From the NCBI RefSeq assembly GCF_002205645.1, contig NZ_NIOF01000015.1, forward strand, positions 1 to 64,000: a DNA stretch of 64,000 nt. Direction: 5' to 3'. This DNA comes from Roseateles aquatilis. GTDB lineage: Bacteria > Pseudomonadota > Gammaproteobacteria > Burkholderiales > Burkholderiaceae_C. The notes under the pieces were generated by a model that saw only the letters and a program-made list of their open reading frames with translations, made no database searches and was not told the origin of the DNA. This document shows positions 24,680-38,038 of the stretch, one piece after another; the stretch's first letter is position 1, and the number at the start of each line of letters is the position of its first letter. The position numbers and the translations under genes were made by a program.

Positions 24680-25384
24680 ATGACCACGATCCTGAAGACA
24701 TCCAAGCCCGCCCCGTCCCGCCTGCTGTCTTCGACCCGGGCGCTCGCGGCGGCCACGTTGATCGTCGGCGCGCCGCTGGCGCTGAGCGGCTGCGGCTACA
24801 ACGAGTTCCAGAGCCTGGACGAGCAGGTCAACGCCAGCTGGTCCGAGGTGCTGAGCCAGTACCAGCGCCGCAGCGACCTGATCCCCAACATCGTCAACAC
24901 CGTCAAGGGCGAGGCCGGCTTCGAGCAGGACACGCTGACCAAGGTGGTCGAGGCCCGCGCCAAGGCCACCAGCATCCAGGTCACGCCGGAGCTGGCCCGC
25001 GATCCGGCCGCGCTGCAGAAGTTCCAGGCCGCGCAGGGCGAACTCTCCGGCGCGCTGAGCCGGTTGCTGGTCGTCAGCGAGAACTACCCCAACCTGAAGG
25101 CCAACCAGGGCTTCCAGGATCTGCGCGTGCAGCTGGAGGGCACCGAGAACCGCATCACCGTGGCCCGCAACCGCTACATCAAGTCGGTGCAGGAGTACAA
25201 CGTGCTGACCCGGCGCTTCCCGACCAACCTGACGGCGAAGATGTTCGGCTACGACGTCAAGCCCAACTTCACCGTGCAGAACGAGGCCGCGATCTCCGCG
25301 CCGCCGACAGTGAACTTCGACAAGCCCGCCGCTCCGGCGCCGGCGCCCACTCCCTCGCCGGCGGCCTCGCCCGCCTCGCGCTGA
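24680..25384 (+). CDS. LemA-family lipoprotein
   Basis: A 234-residue LemA-family protein with a lipoprotein-type signal (LALSGC, the Cys at about residue 38), then the long helical LemA core (NEFQSLDEQVNASWSEVLSQ, RRSDLIPNIVNTVKG, AQGELSGALSRLLVVSENYP). The C-terminus after about residue 205 is Pro/Ala-rich. The ATG at 24680 is chosen because AAGGAGG precedes it with 8-base spacing; an upstream ATG at 24653 lacks such a site. It heads a three-gene operon with two TPM-domain genes, a combination common in bacteria. The function of LemA is not settled. Confidence 0.92.
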   Translation: MTTILKTSKPAPSRLLSSTRALAAATLIVGAPLALSGCGYNEFQSLDEQVNASWSEVLSQYQRRSDLIPNIVNTVKGEAGFEQDTLTKVVEARAKATSIQVTPELARDPAALQKFQAAQGELSGALSRLLVVSENYPNLKANQGFQDLRVQLEGTENRITVARNRYIKSVQEYNVLTRRFPTNLTAKMFGYDVKPNFTVQNEAAISAPPTVNFDKPAAPAPAPTPSPAASPASR

Positions 25385-25394
25385 GGACGACGCG

Positions 25395-26447
25395 ATGCGC
25401 TCGACGGCGGCCCCGATGATCCGAGGCGCCGGGCTTGCCGACGCCGACGCCCGCGATGCCCGAGGCGCCCCGCGCGCCTGGTGGCGCTGGCGCGTCTGGG
25501 CCATGGCGGCGCTGACGCTGCTGATGTCGATGGGCCTGCTGCCGCGGGCCCGCGCGCAGGACGTGCTGCCGGTGCCGACGCTGAGCGGTCGCGTCGTCGA
25601 CCAGACCGCGACGCTGAGCCCGGCGCAGCGCCAGGCGCTGGAGACCAAGCTGGCCGCGTTCGAGCGCGAGGCCGGTCCGCAGATCGTGATCCTGATGGTG
25701 CCGACGACGGCACCCGAGGACATCGCCTCGTATGCGCAGCGCATCGGCGACGCCTGGAAGATCGGCCGACGCGAGGTCGGTGACGGCCTGCTGATCGTGG
25801 TCGCGAAGAACGACCGGCGCGTCAACATCCAGACCGCCAAGGCGCTCGAAGGCGCGGTGCCCGATCTGGCCGCCCGGCAGATCATCCAGCGCGACATCGG
25901 CCCGGCGTTCAAGGCCGGCGACTATGCCGGCGGCCTCAATCGCGCGGTGGACTCGCTGCAGGCGCGCATTCGCGGCGAGCACCTGCCGCCGCCGACGCAA
26001 CGTGGCACCTCCGGCAAGGCATCGTCCAGCCACGGCATCGACATCGGCGAGATCGCGATGCTCGCCTTCATCGGCGTGCCGGTCGCGGGCGCGCTGCTGA
26101 CGGCGATGTTCGGGCGCAAGCTCGGCAGCGTCGCCACCGGCGGCGCGGCAGGCGCGGTCGGCTGGGGCCTGAGCGGCAGCCTGCTGCTGGGCGCCGGCGC
26201 GGCGCTCGTGTCGGTGATCCTGGTCGGGCTGCTCGGCATCGGCGCGGCCAGGCGACGAGGCACCAGTTCCCCTTACAGCAACTACCGACGCAGCGCCCAC
26301 GGCTCCGGCGGCATCGTGCCCCCGATCATCTGGGGCGGCGGTGGCGGCGGCGGGGGAAGTTGGGGCGGTGGCGGCAACGACGGCGGGGGCTTCTCGTCCG
26401 GCGGCGGCGGTGACTTCGGCGGCGGCGGCGCCTCGGGAGACTGGTGA
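25395..26447 (+). CDS. TPM-domain membrane protein with glycine-rich tail
   Basis: A 350-residue protein of the YgcG/TPM (Psb32-like) family. A signal or first membrane helix at about residues 35-55 precedes the TPM domain (about 62-200: GRVVDQTATLSPAQRQALET, GPQIVILMVPTT, VGDGLLIVVAKNDRRVNIQT). A hydrophobic, Gly/Ala-rich membrane region follows (about 220-285) and then a tail of Gly, Ser and Trp repeats ending GASGDW. The start is 10 bases after the LemA stop; GAGGA precedes the ATG. The glycine-rich tail is typical of this family. Confidence 0.9.
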   Translation: MRSTAAPMIRGAGLADADARDARGAPRAWWRWRVWAMAALTLLMSMGLLPRARAQDVLPVPTLSGRVVDQTATLSPAQRQALETKLAAFEREAGPQIVILMVPTTAPEDIASYAQRIGDAWKIGRREVGDGLLIVVAKNDRRVNIQTAKALEGAVPDLAARQIIQRDIGPAFKAGDYAGGLNRAVDSLQARIRGEHLPPPTQRGTSGKASSSHGIDIGEIAMLAFIGVPVAGALLTAMFGRKLGSVATGGAAGAVGWGLSGSLLLGAGAALVSVILVGLLGIGAARRRGTSSPYSNYRRSAHGSGGIVPPIIWGGGGGGGGSWGGGGNDGGGFSSGGGGDFGGGGASGDW

Positions 26448-26998
26448 TGACGACATCCCCCCTGCCCTCCGCCGACGGCGACACCGCGCGCCCGGGTCGT
26501 TTCCGACGTTTCTTCCGCCATCGTTTCTGGGACGAGGCCGACGTGCGGCGCGTGCTGCCGGCGGCCGCGCTGGCGCGGCTCTCCGCCCGCGTGACCGAAA
26601 GCGAGTTGCGCCACGGCGGCGAGATCCGCCTGTGCGTCGAAGCCAGCCTGCCGATGAGCTACCTGTGGCGCGGCGCCGCGGCGCGCGAGCGCGCGCTGGC
26701 GCTGTTCGGCAAGCTGCGCGTCTGGGACACCGAACGCAACAACGGCGTGCTGATCTACCTGCTGCTGGCCGAGCACGCGATCGAGATCGTCTCGGACCGC
26801 GGCCTCAACCGGCGCGTGAACGCGGCGCAATGGCAGACCATCGTCGACGGCCTCGGTCAATCGCTGCGCGGCGGTCTCTACGAGCAGGGGTTGATCGACG
26901 CCATCCGCGCGGTCGAGGGCCTGCTGGCCGAGCACTTCCCGCCCGACCCCGGCGCCCTGCGCCGCAACGAATTGCCGGACGCGGTGGTCGTCATCTGA
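26447..26998 (+). CDS. second TPM-domain protein
   Basis: A 183-residue protein of the same family as its upstream neighbour but without signal peptide or membrane tail. It begins with a basic region (FRRFFRHRFWDEADVRRVLP) and has the TPM-type fold (RHGGEIRLCVEA, VWDTERNNGVLIYLLLAEH, IEIVSDRGLNRRV). The ATG shares one base with the preceding stop (TGATG), so translation is coupled. LemA plus two TPM proteins suggests one membrane-associated complex; the function is not known. It is convergent with the PPK2 gene across a 7-bp microsatellite. Confidence 0.88.
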   Translation: MTTSPLPSADGDTARPGRFRRFFRHRFWDEADVRRVLPAAALARLSARVTESELRHGGEIRLCVEASLPMSYLWRGAAARERALALFGKLRVWDTERNNGVLIYLLLAEHAIEIVSDRGLNRRVNAAQWQTIVDGLGQSLRGGLYEQGLIDAIRAVEGLLAEHFPPDPGALRRNELPDAVVVI

Positions 26999-27021
26999 GC
27001 GTCCATCGCGCGGGCGCACGA

Positions 27022-27080
27022 CGCGGGTCGCGGGTCGCGGGTCGCGGGTCGCGGGTCGCGGGTCGCGGGTCGCGGGTCGC
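27022..27080. repeat. heptanucleotide microsatellite, 8 copies
   Basis: Eight perfect head-to-tail copies of CGCGGGT (27022-27077) plus a partial copy, between the convergent TPM and PPK2 genes. A perfect short array like this is expected to vary in copy number by slippage. Confidence 0.95.
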
Positions 27081-27126
27081 GATGATCGCCCGCCTCGCCC
27101 GCTGCGGCGCGCGCGGGCGACGTCCG

Positions 27127-28020
27127 TCAGACGCTCGGGATCGGCTTGAGCTTCCAGCCGAAGCTTTCCTTCTTCGGGCCGCGTTTCAGCGGCGGGAAGG
27201 TGATTTCCTTCTCGGGCACGGTCACGTCGGGCAGATGGTCCAGCAGATGGCGGATCAAGGTGAGCCGACCGCGCCGCTGATCGTTGAAGTCGACCAGCGT
27301 CCACGGCGCGTGCTTGTTGTGCGTGGCTTCGAGCATGCGATCGCGGGCGCGACCGTAGTCTTCGTAATGGGTGCGCGCCTCGACGTCGATCGGAGAGAGC
27401 TTCCAGCGCTTGAGCGGATCCTCCGCGCGCTCGGCGAAGCGTTCCTCCTGCTGCGCCTGGTCGACGGTCAGCCAGTACTTGAAAAGCAGGATGCCGTCGT
27501 CGACAAGCAGGCGCTCGAAGACAGGCGTCTGGCTCAGGAAGTCCTCGGTCTGGCTGGGGGTGCAGAAGCCCATCACGGACTCCACGCCGGCGCGGTTGTA
27601 CCAGCTGCGATCGAAGAGCACGATCTCACCGGCCGCGGGCAGGTGCGTGACGTAGCGCTGGAAGTACCACTGGCCCTGCTCGCGCTCGCTGGGCTTGCTC
27701 AGCGCGACGGTGCGGCACTGGCGGGGATTGAGCGTCTCCGAGATCGCGCTGATGACGCCGCCCTTGCCGGCGGTGTCGCGGCCCTCGACAACGATCAGGA
27801 GCCGCTTGCCCGAATGCTGCAGCCAACGCGCCAGGCCGTTGAGCTCGACCTGCATCGGCTGCAGGAGGTCGAGGTAGTCGGATTTGGAGAGCTTGGCCTT
27901 GGCGTCCGCCTTGTCGGCCTTTGCGGCCTTGCCGGGTTTGCCGGCGTTGCCCTTCGATTCGCGATCGTCGGCGTCGCGCGTCGAGTCGTTCTTGTCGTCG
28001 CGCTGTCGGGACTTGGGCAT
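27127..28020 (-). CDS. polyphosphate kinase 2 family protein
   Basis: A 297-residue PPK2-family enzyme that transfers phosphate between polyphosphate and nucleotides. Walker A lies in VEGRDTAGKGG and Walker B in VLFDRSWYNRAGVE; the lid region contains ERFAERAEDPLKRWKLSP. The first 45 residues are Lys/Asp/Ala-rich and low complexity, outside the catalytic domain. The single-domain form and length fit class I PPK2; whether it prefers ADP, GDP or AMP cannot be read here. The ATG at 28018-28020 is followed directly by this polar extension. Confidence 0.9.
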   Translation of the reverse strand: MPKSRQRDDKNDSTRDADDRESKGNAGKPGKAAKADKADAKAKLSKSDYLDLLQPMQVELNGLARWLQHSGKRLLIVVEGRDTAGKGGVISAISETLNPRQCRTVALSKPSEREQGQWYFQRYVTHLPAAGEIVLFDRSWYNRAGVESVMGFCTPSQTEDFLSQTPVFERLLVDDGILLFKYWLTVDQAQQEERFAERAEDPLKRWKLSPIDVEARTHYEDYGRARDRMLEATHNKHAPWTLVDFNDQRRGRLTLIRHLLDHLPDVTVPEKEITFPPLKRGPKKESFGWKLKPIPSV

Positions 28021-28082
28021 GCGGGCTCCTCGGAATGTGGAGCCCGCAGCTTAACGTCGGGCGCCGGCAGGCGCCGCGACCA

Positions 28083-28661
28083 TCACTTCGCCATCTGCAC
28101 GTCGGCCACCGACACCTTCAGCGCCACCAGGTCGTTGATCAGCTGGGTGATGTTGGTGCGGACCGCGCCTTCGTTGGCCAGCTTCAGACGCTCGGTGCCG
28201 ACGAAGGCATCGCTGAAGGCGGCGGTGTAGGGCGTCGCGACGTCGCGCTCGAAGACGGTCTTGTTGGTGGCGCGATCGATCAGCGAGTAGCGGACCGTCG
28301 CCGTCACCGTCATGCTGGCGCCCATGAAGGGCTGTTCCAGCTTGGCGAGGTGGGCCACCAGCACGTACTTGCTGCCCTGGCGATTGCCCGACAGCAAGCC
28401 GGCATCCTTGAGCGAGGCTTCCAGCGCGCGCTCGAAGTCGGCGCTCGACACGTTGGAGACCCACATCGGGTTGGTCTCCTTGCCGCCGGTCACGTCCTTG
28501 ATGCCGATGCCGTCCTTCAGCTCCGACTGGGCCGCGGCGGTGCGCACGGCCAGCGAGTTGCTGACCTGCATCTGCTCGACGCGGGCAGGCGCGGCGCAGC
28601 CCACGAGCAACGCAGCGACGGACAGGGCGACGACGGAGGCGAAACGGTTCTTGGTGATCAT
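28083..28661 (-). CDS. lipoprotein of unknown function
   Basis: A 192-residue predicted lipoprotein. The signal sequence ends in a lipobox, LLVGC (Cys at about residue 22). The mature part has alternating strands and helices (YVLVAHLAKLEQPF, MTVTATVRYSLIDRATNKTV), as in outer-membrane accessory lipoproteins that measure or assemble envelope structures, but no family was recognised. It starts 26 bases after the stop of another lipoprotein gene, so the two are probably cotranscribed. Confidence 0.75.
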   Translation of the reverse strand: MITKNRFASVVALSVAALLVGCAAPARVEQMQVSNSLAVRTAAAQSELKDGIGIKDVTGGKETNPMWVSNVSSADFERALEASLKDAGLLSGNRQGSKYVLVAHLAKLEQPFMGASMTVTATVRYSLIDRATNKTVFERDVATPYTAAFSDAFVGTERLKLANEGAVRTNITQLINDLVALKVSVADVQMAK

Positions 28662-28687
28662 GATCTGTTCTGGAAAAAATTGATTGG

Positions 28688-29185
28688 TCAGCGTGCCGAG
28701 CTGGCGGCGGCTTCAGGGGCGGACGCGGCGGCATCCGCCGACGCGACGGTCGCGATGACGGGCGCGGCGCCCGTCGGGGTCGTGGCCGGCGCCGCGGCCA
28801 GTTGGCCGTTGTCGGCGCTGCAGCGCTTCTGAATGACCGCCTGTTGCACGGCTTCGTTCTCGCCGCGCAGGCGGGCGTATTCGGCTTCCTGCTGCTTGGT
28901 CCCACCCAGCGCGAACAGCGCGGGCCAGAACAGGATCAGGCCGACACCCATGATCGTCTTGTCGTTGGTGGCCGCCTGATCGAGGCGCCCGCCGAGCTCG
29001 ACATAACGCGTCTGCAGACGTTGCGTCTCCGCGTTCAGTTGTTGGCAGTCGTAGCTCTGGTACTGCGTCGGCGACACGTAGGTCGCGTTGATGTCCTTGG
29101 ACGCGGTCGCACAACCGGCGACCAGCGACACAGCAGTGACCAGCGCGGTGGCGCGTTTGCCCACCGCGACGAGATGTTGTCGCAT
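28688..29185 (-). CDS. lipoprotein with a central hydrophobic helix
   Basis: A 165-residue predicted lipoprotein (lipobox LVAGC at about residue 24). A helical, Gln-rich stretch follows (SYDCQQLNAETQRLQTRY), then one hydrophobic helix (about 78-95, MGVGLILFWPALFALGG), a charged helix (QQEAEYARLRGENEAVQQAV) and an Ala-rich tail. The start is the ATG at 29183-29185, preceded by GGGAG; an upstream in-frame start would place the signal peptide too far in. The partner gene downstream is the other lipoprotein. Function unknown. Confidence 0.75.
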   Translation of the reverse strand: MRQHLVAVGKRATALVTAVSLVAGCATASKDINATYVSPTQYQSYDCQQLNAETQRLQTRYVELGGRLDQAATNDKTIMGVGLILFWPALFALGGTKQQEAEYARLRGENEAVQQAVIQKRCSADNGQLAAAPATTPTGAAPVIATVASADAAASAPEAAASSAR

Positions 29186-29309
29186 GCTCCCTCTCTCCCT
29201 CGATATCGAATCGTTGTTAGTAGCGGGAGCGATTCTTGCCCAGGGGGCGACCCTCGCCGAACAGTGCGAACCCCAACCTGTGACAAGCCCCCCCAATCAG
29301 GGGGATTCG

Positions 29310-30155
29310 TCAGGTCAGTTCGAGGGTCTGCATGCCGGCCCAGCTCTCGCCGGGGGGCAGCTCGATCGGCCGCAGCACCTGTGCCGCCTCGACGCACAGC
29401 ATCTGCTTCCATCCGCCCTCGGGCATGTCGGCGAGGGCATCGCCCTTGGCCTGGCCTGGATTCCAGACCACGGCATCGCTGAAGCCCTGCTGGCTGATGC
29501 GCAGGCGACGGTCGCCGTCGCGCAGGGTCAGGTCATGCTTGAGGTCCTGATAGATGCGGTCCATCTCGCCATCCAGGCGCAGCAGGTCTTCATGCTGCGT
29601 GGCGGCGCGATCGCTGGCCGAGTCCCAGAACGCCAGTCCCGACAGGCCCTGCAGCGACGCGGAGATGTACTGCGTCAGCCGCAGGTAGGTGTGCAGCGCG
29701 GCGGTGAACGACATCGGCGTGGCGCCGCGGTTCTCGCAGGCCAGCTCCATCTCCAGCACGCGGCCGGCGATGCGGATGCTGATCTCGGCTTCGAATTCGT
29801 GCGGCCAGACCATGCGGGTGGCGCCGTCGTCGTTCAGGCGCAACACCGCCAACGCGTCGTCCTTGCCGGCCTCCGCGCTGACGAGTTGCCAGGGCTTGCC
29901 GCGCGCGAAGCCGTGCCGCTGCAGCGGGCCACGCGCCGCGAACTGCGGAAAGATCACCGGCACGCCGCCCCGCACCGCCTGGCCGGTGGCGAAGGCGCTC
30001 TTGGGCGACAGATACAGCTGCTCGTCGGCGCCGGCGGGCACCCATGACAGCAGATGTGCGCCGTGCAGCAGCAACGTGGCGCGCGCGCCATCGGGCGCGA
30101 CGAGTTCGAGGGCCTCGAGGCCCTGGTGGCGGGTGATGGTGATCGGCGTGCTCAT
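29310..30155 (-). CDS. D-hexose-6-phosphate mutarotase
   Basis: A 281-residue aldose-1-epimerase-like protein of the YeaD branch, interconverting alpha and beta anomers of hexose 6-phosphates in the cytosol. Motifs include ATLLLHGAHLLSWVPAGADEQLYLSP, RGGVPVIFPQFAARGPLQRHGFAR and a late VVWNPGQAKGDALADM. The catalytic-region His and Glu positions appear kept. It lies downstream of the ATP synthase terminator, on the same strand. Confidence 0.9.
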   Translation of the reverse strand: MSTPITITRHQGLEALELVAPDGARATLLLHGAHLLSWVPAGADEQLYLSPKSAFATGQAVRGGVPVIFPQFAARGPLQRHGFARGKPWQLVSAEAGKDDALAVLRLNDDGATRMVWPHEFEAEISIRIAGRVLEMELACENRGATPMSFTAALHTYLRLTQYISASLQGLSGLAFWDSASDRAATQHEDLLRLDGEMDRIYQDLKHDLTLRDGDRRLRISQQGFSDAVVWNPGQAKGDALADMPEGGWKQMLCVEAAQVLRPIELPPGESWAGMQTLELT

Positions 30156-30234
30156 GCGAGGTCGGGGGATGCGGAGGCTCGATACGGGGCGCGCTCACCG
30201 GAGGTGAGACACGCGCCTCGGTTGGCGAGGGCCC

Positions 30235-30275
30235 AAAAGAAAAACGGCAGGCGTGCGGGGTGCACGGTCTGCCGT
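30235..30275 (-). terminator. intrinsic terminator of the atp operon
   Basis: On the minus strand a GC-rich hairpin (30244-30275; outer arms CTGCCGT/ACGGCAG and inner arms GCACG/CGTGC in plus-strand terms) is followed by TTTTTCTTTT (30244 down to 30235). It lies about 60 bases after the atpC stop. Confidence 0.9.
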
Positions 30276-30333
30276 CGATTGTCGTCGCAGCGAAAGTGCC
30301 TGGACGTCTCCAGGCCTTGCCGCGATGGTGCGC

Positions 30334-30753
30334 TCAGCGCTTCGCGCGGAACTTCCGCAGCGCGGCGATCTGCGCGGCCATGGCCGCGAATTCGCTTTGC
30401 GCCTTGGCGAAGTCGATGTCGCTCTTCGCGTTCTTCATCGCGTCCTCGGCCGCCTTCTTGGCGGCTTCGGCGCGGGCTTCGTCCAGATCCTTGCCGCGGA
30501 TGGCGGTATCGGCCAGGACGGTCACCAGGTCGGGCTGCACTTCCAGCAGGCCGCCGGCGACGAAGACGAATTCTTCTTCGTTCGTGTCCGCGCGCTTGAT
30601 GCGCACGGCGCCCGGCTTGATGCGGGTGATCAGCGGCGTGTGCTTGGGCAGGATGCCCAGTTCACCGCCTTCGCCCGGCAGCGCCACGAAGCTCGCCTCG
30701 CCCGAGAAGATCTGCTCTTCCGCGGAGACCACGTTCACGTGAATCGTTGCCAT
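30334..30753 (-). CDS. atpC: ATP synthase epsilon subunit
   Basis: The 139-residue F1 epsilon subunit, part of the central stalk and a regulator of ATP hydrolysis. The N-terminal beta-sandwich has the typical [28 protein letters not shown] and the C-terminal helical pair ([17 protein letters not shown]...) is complete. It is the last gene of the operon, separated from atpD by an unusually long 195-base gap full of inverted repeats. Confidence 0.97.
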   Translation of the reverse strand: MATIHVNVVSAEEQIFSGEASFVALPGEGGELGILPKHTPLITRIKPGAVRIKRADTNEEEFVFVAGGLLEVQPDLVTVLADTAIRGKDLDEARAEAAKKAAEDAMKNAKSDIDFAKAQSEFAAMAAQIAALRKFRAKR

Positions 30754-30783
30754 CGTCGTTTCCTCAATCGTTGCAAAGAAGTC

Positions 30784-33278
<2,495 letters not shown>

Positions 33279-33336
33279 GATTTCTCCTGTCGGGGCCGGG
33301 TCTTGCTCGACTTCAGCGAGACCCGGTCATGGTTGC

Positions 33337-34890
<1,554 letters not shown>

Positions 34891-34981
34891 TGCTTGCTCC
34901 CAACGGCATCCGCACGAAGCGGGACACCAGGGTGAATCGGGGGGATCTTGGCAGTCGGAACCGACGCCCGAGGCCGGAGCC

Positions 34982-35515
34982 TCAGGCGGTCAGCGCCACT
35001 TTCATACGTTCCAGGCGAGCCTTCACCGAGGTGTCCAGCACCTCGTCGCCGACCACCACACGGATACCGCCGATCAGGCCGGGCTCCAGCTCGACGTGGG
35101 CTTGCAGCTTGCGACCGAAGCGCTTCTCCAGCGACACGACCACGTCGGCCAGTTGGGCCGGCTCGATCGGGTAAGCGCTGTAGATGTACGCGTCGGCCAC
35201 GCCGGAAGCGGCGTTGGCCAGGTCGTGGAACTGCTGGACCATCGCCGGCAGCGCGGCCAGACGACCGTTGGCGATCACCTCGCGCACGAAGTTCTGCACA
35301 CCGGGCAGCAGCTGCTGCCTGGACGCCGCGGCCACCACCTGGAACACCTGCTCGCCGTCGACCTTGGGGTCGTCGGCGAACTGGCGCAGCTGGTTGTCCT
35401 GCGCGACGAGAGACACCGCTTCGAGTTGCTCGGCCCAGGCCTTCACATCCTGATGCGAAGCCACCTGGAACAGCGCCTCCGCGTAGGGACGGGCAATGGT
35501 TGCGAGTTCAGCCAT
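34982..35515 (-). CDS. atpH: ATP synthase delta subunit
   Basis: The 177-residue F1 delta subunit, which joins the peripheral stalk to the top of F1. It has the N-terminal six-helix domain ([15 protein letters not shown]) and the C-terminal [23 protein letters not shown] signature. Only two bases separate it from atpF. Confidence 0.96.
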   Translation of the reverse strand: MAELATIARPYAEALFQVASHQDVKAWAEQLEAVSLVAQDNQLRQFADDPKVDGEQVFQVVAAASRQQLLPGVQNFVREVIANGRLAALPAMVQQFHDLANAASGVADAYIYSAYPIEPAQLADVVVSLEKRFGRKLQAHVELEPGLIGGIRVVVGDEVLDTSVKARLERMKVALTA

Positions 35516-35517
35516 GA

Positions 35518-35988
35518 TTACAGCTCCGTCTTCAGACGGCCCAGCAATTCGGCGTGCACGCTGGCATTGACTTCGCGCTGCAGGATCTGTTCGGCACCCT
35601 TGACGGCCAGCGCGGCGACCTGCTCGCGCAGGGCCTCGCGGGCACGCACGGACTGCTGCTCGGCCTCGGCCTTCGCGGCGGCGACGATCTTGTCGGCTTC
35701 GTCCTGAGCGCGCTTCTTCGCTTCTTCCACGATCACCGCGCCGCGCTTCTCGGCGTCGGACAGCAGCTTCGTGGTTTCGTTGCGGGTCTGCGCCAGTTGC
35801 TCGTCGACCTTCTTGTTGGCGGTGGCCAGTTCGGCCTTGGCCTGATCAGCGGCGGCGAGGCCGGCGCGGATCTTTTCGGCGCGTTCGTCCAGCGCCTTCA
35901 CGATCGGCGGCCAGATGAACCGCATCGTGATGAACATGAGGATCGCAAATGGGATCCACTGAATGAACAGGCTAGCGTTGATATTCAC
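35518..35988 (-). CDS. atpF: ATP synthase b subunit
   Basis: The 156-residue peripheral-stalk subunit. One N-terminal membrane helix (about residues 6-27, [19 protein letters not shown]) is followed by a long Ala/Glu/Lys-rich coiled coil to the end. A single b gene is present, so the enzyme would use a b homodimer. Confidence 0.96.
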   Translation of the reverse strand: MNINASLFIQWIPFAILMFITMRFIWPPIVKALDERAEKIRAGLAAADQAKAELATANKKVDEQLAQTRNETTKLLSDAEKRGAVIVEEAKKRAQDEADKIVAAAKAEAEQQSVRAREALREQVAALAVKGAEQILQREVNASVHAELLGRLKTEL

Positions 35989-36027
35989 GGCACGATCCCT
36001 TCAGTCGTGAAAGGGGGGCGTGGCGGA

Positions 36028-36294
<267 letters not shown>

Positions 36295-36364
36295 TTAGAT
36301 AAAAAAGGAAGGGGAAAAACGAAACGTCGAAATCGAGAACGAAGCGTCGGTGCTGTCCGCCGGA

Positions 36365-37243
36365 TCAGTGCGCGTCGTGCGCCTGGCCCAGGTAGATCAG
36401 CGTCAGCATCATGAAGATGAAGGCCTGCAGCGTGATCACGAGGATGTGGAACAGCGTCCAGACCGTGCCGGCGATGACGTGGCCGATGGCCAGTCCGATG
36501 CCGGTGCCGGTCAGGGCCCAGCCGCCACCCATCAGGGCGATCAGCATGAACACGAGTTCGCCGGCGAACATGTTGCCGAACAGTCGCATGCCATGAGACA
36601 CCGTCTTGGCGATGAACTCGATGACCTGCATCAGGAAGTTGAACGGCCACAGCGCCCAGTGGTCGCCGAACGGCGCGGCGATCAGCTCGTGACCCCAGCC
36701 GCCCAGGCCCTTGATCTTGATGTTGTAGAGGAAGCAGAGCAGCAGCACGAAGGTCGACATGCCCAGCGTCGTCGACAGGTCGGCGGTCGGCACGACGCGG
36801 TGATAGGCGTGCGCCGGATCGTGGCCGGTGGACCCCACGTACCAGGCCCAGGCCGACGGCAGCGCGTCGACCGGGATCATGTCCATGGCGTTCATGAAGA
36901 AGATCCACACGAACACCGTCAGCGCCAGCGGGCCGACGAGCCGGCGGCTCTTCTCGTTATGGATCAGCGCCTTGGCCTGGTTGTCGACCATCTCGACCAG
37001 GATTTCGACGGCGGCCTGGAAACGTCCCGGCACGCCGGCATGCGCCTTGCGTGCGGCACGCCACAGGAAGAACACCGCGAGCAGCCCGAGGACGGACGTG
37101 TACAGCAACGAGTCGAAGTTGAAGACGCTGAAGTCGACGATGTTCGTCTGCTTGACGTCCTCGAAAGAGAAGTTCTTTTGCCAGTGCTGCAAGTGATGGG
37201 TGATGTATTCACCCGAAGTCGGCGCGTGTCCTTCTGCTGCCAT
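36365..37243 (-). CDS. atpB: ATP synthase a subunit
   Basis: The 292-residue Fo stator subunit that forms the proton half-channels. A polar N-terminus (GEYITHHLQHWQKNF) precedes several membrane helices. The helix with the essential arginine is in FGNMFAGELVFMLIALM-type sequence, just after HGMRLFGN. It follows atpI by 15 bases. Confidence 0.96.
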   Translation of the reverse strand: MAAEGHAPTSGEYITHHLQHWQKNFSFEDVKQTNIVDFSVFNFDSLLYTSVLGLLAVFFLWRAARKAHAGVPGRFQAAVEILVEMVDNQAKALIHNEKSRRLVGPLALTVFVWIFFMNAMDMIPVDALPSAWAWYVGSTGHDPAHAYHRVVPTADLSTTLGMSTFVLLLCFLYNIKIKGLGGWGHELIAAPFGDHWALWPFNFLMQVIEFIAKTVSHGMRLFGNMFAGELVFMLIALMGGGWALTGTGIGLAIGHVIAGTVWTLFHILVITLQAFIFMMLTLIYLGQAHDAH

Positions 37244-37258
37244 GGTTGCTTTCCGTCT

Positions 37259-37768
37259 CTATTTTCTGATTCGACCCCGCCGAAGCAGGGCCAGCCAATT
37301 TGCCTTCAGGGCCACCACCAAGGTCGACAGCAATGCTGGCCAACTCAAGGGAGGGAAGCCCAGGACAACCGCCACCAGGATGGCGGTCGCCAGAATGATC
37401 TTGATCAGCTCCCAGACCATGAACGACAGCATCGCGGTGCCGCCGTTCATCGCCGATCGCCGGGTCATGCCCCACGCCATCAGGGCGTTGGGCACCACCA
37501 CCGAGCCGGCACCGAACAGCGCCGACCAGGCTTTGTCGCCCTGCCAGGTCAGGAGACCCCACAGCACGACCATCGCGGCACCCGCGGCAGCCTGCCAACC
37601 CACGAGGGTCCATGGCGACAGCTTCGGGAGCCTGGCTCGCAAGTCCTGCGCTTGTTCTCGCGACAGGGGCTTGAAAGCCTGTTCGTCGCCCGTATCTCCT
37701 TCTGTCCGGTCGTCCCAGGGGTCCTGGCCAGCCGAGCGCTGGGCGTTCAATGGAACGTCTCGCGTCAT
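37259..37768 (-). CDS. atpI: ATP synthase subunit I
   Basis: A 169-residue membrane protein at the head of the atp operon, thought to help assemble the c ring. The first 60 residues are polar; four hydrophobic helices follow (WTLVGWQAAAGAAMVVLWGL, SALFGAGSVVVPNALMAWGM, and two more). The start is set at ATG 37766-37768. The same frame has a GTG and a TTG upstream (TTG at 37832-37834), but a consensus -10 at 37844-37849 would place the transcript start almost on that TTG, which argues against it. Confidence 0.88.
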   Translation of the reverse strand: MTRDVPLNAQRSAGQDPWDDRTEGDTGDEQAFKPLSREQAQDLRARLPKLSPWTLVGWQAAAGAAMVVLWGLLTWQGDKAWSALFGAGSVVVPNALMAWGMTRRSAMNGGTAMLSFMVWELIKIILATAILVAVVLGFPPLSWPALLSTLVVALKANWLALLRRGRIRK

Positions 37769-37843
37769 TTCGGCTTGCGGCACGCGTGGCGCGCGCGCAG
37801 GATCGGGATTCACGGCGGAAGGGGGAGGCGGCAAAACCCAAAG

Positions 37844-37849
37844 ATTATA
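37844..37849 (-). promoter_or_regulatory. consensus -10 element of the atp operon
   Basis: TATAAT on the minus strand, about 75 bases before the chosen atpI ATG. No good -35 sits at 16-18 bases; TTAAGG lies somewhat too far. Sigma-70 dependence is likely but the upstream part may rely on an activator. Confidence 0.6.
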
Positions 37850-38038
37850 GGTGGTTTGTCCTTACAGGCCCTTAACAGAGCGCCGCGCACGCTCATGCGC
37901 GCCGACTTGACAGCCTGTGCGATCCCCGCCTAGAGCGCTCCCGCGCCCTGTTCATCGGCATTGCCAGCCATCGGTCCCGCGCGGCGAGCACGCAACACTT
38001 GACCCCGCGCGGCGGCGGCGAGCCGTCCGGCCCGTGCC

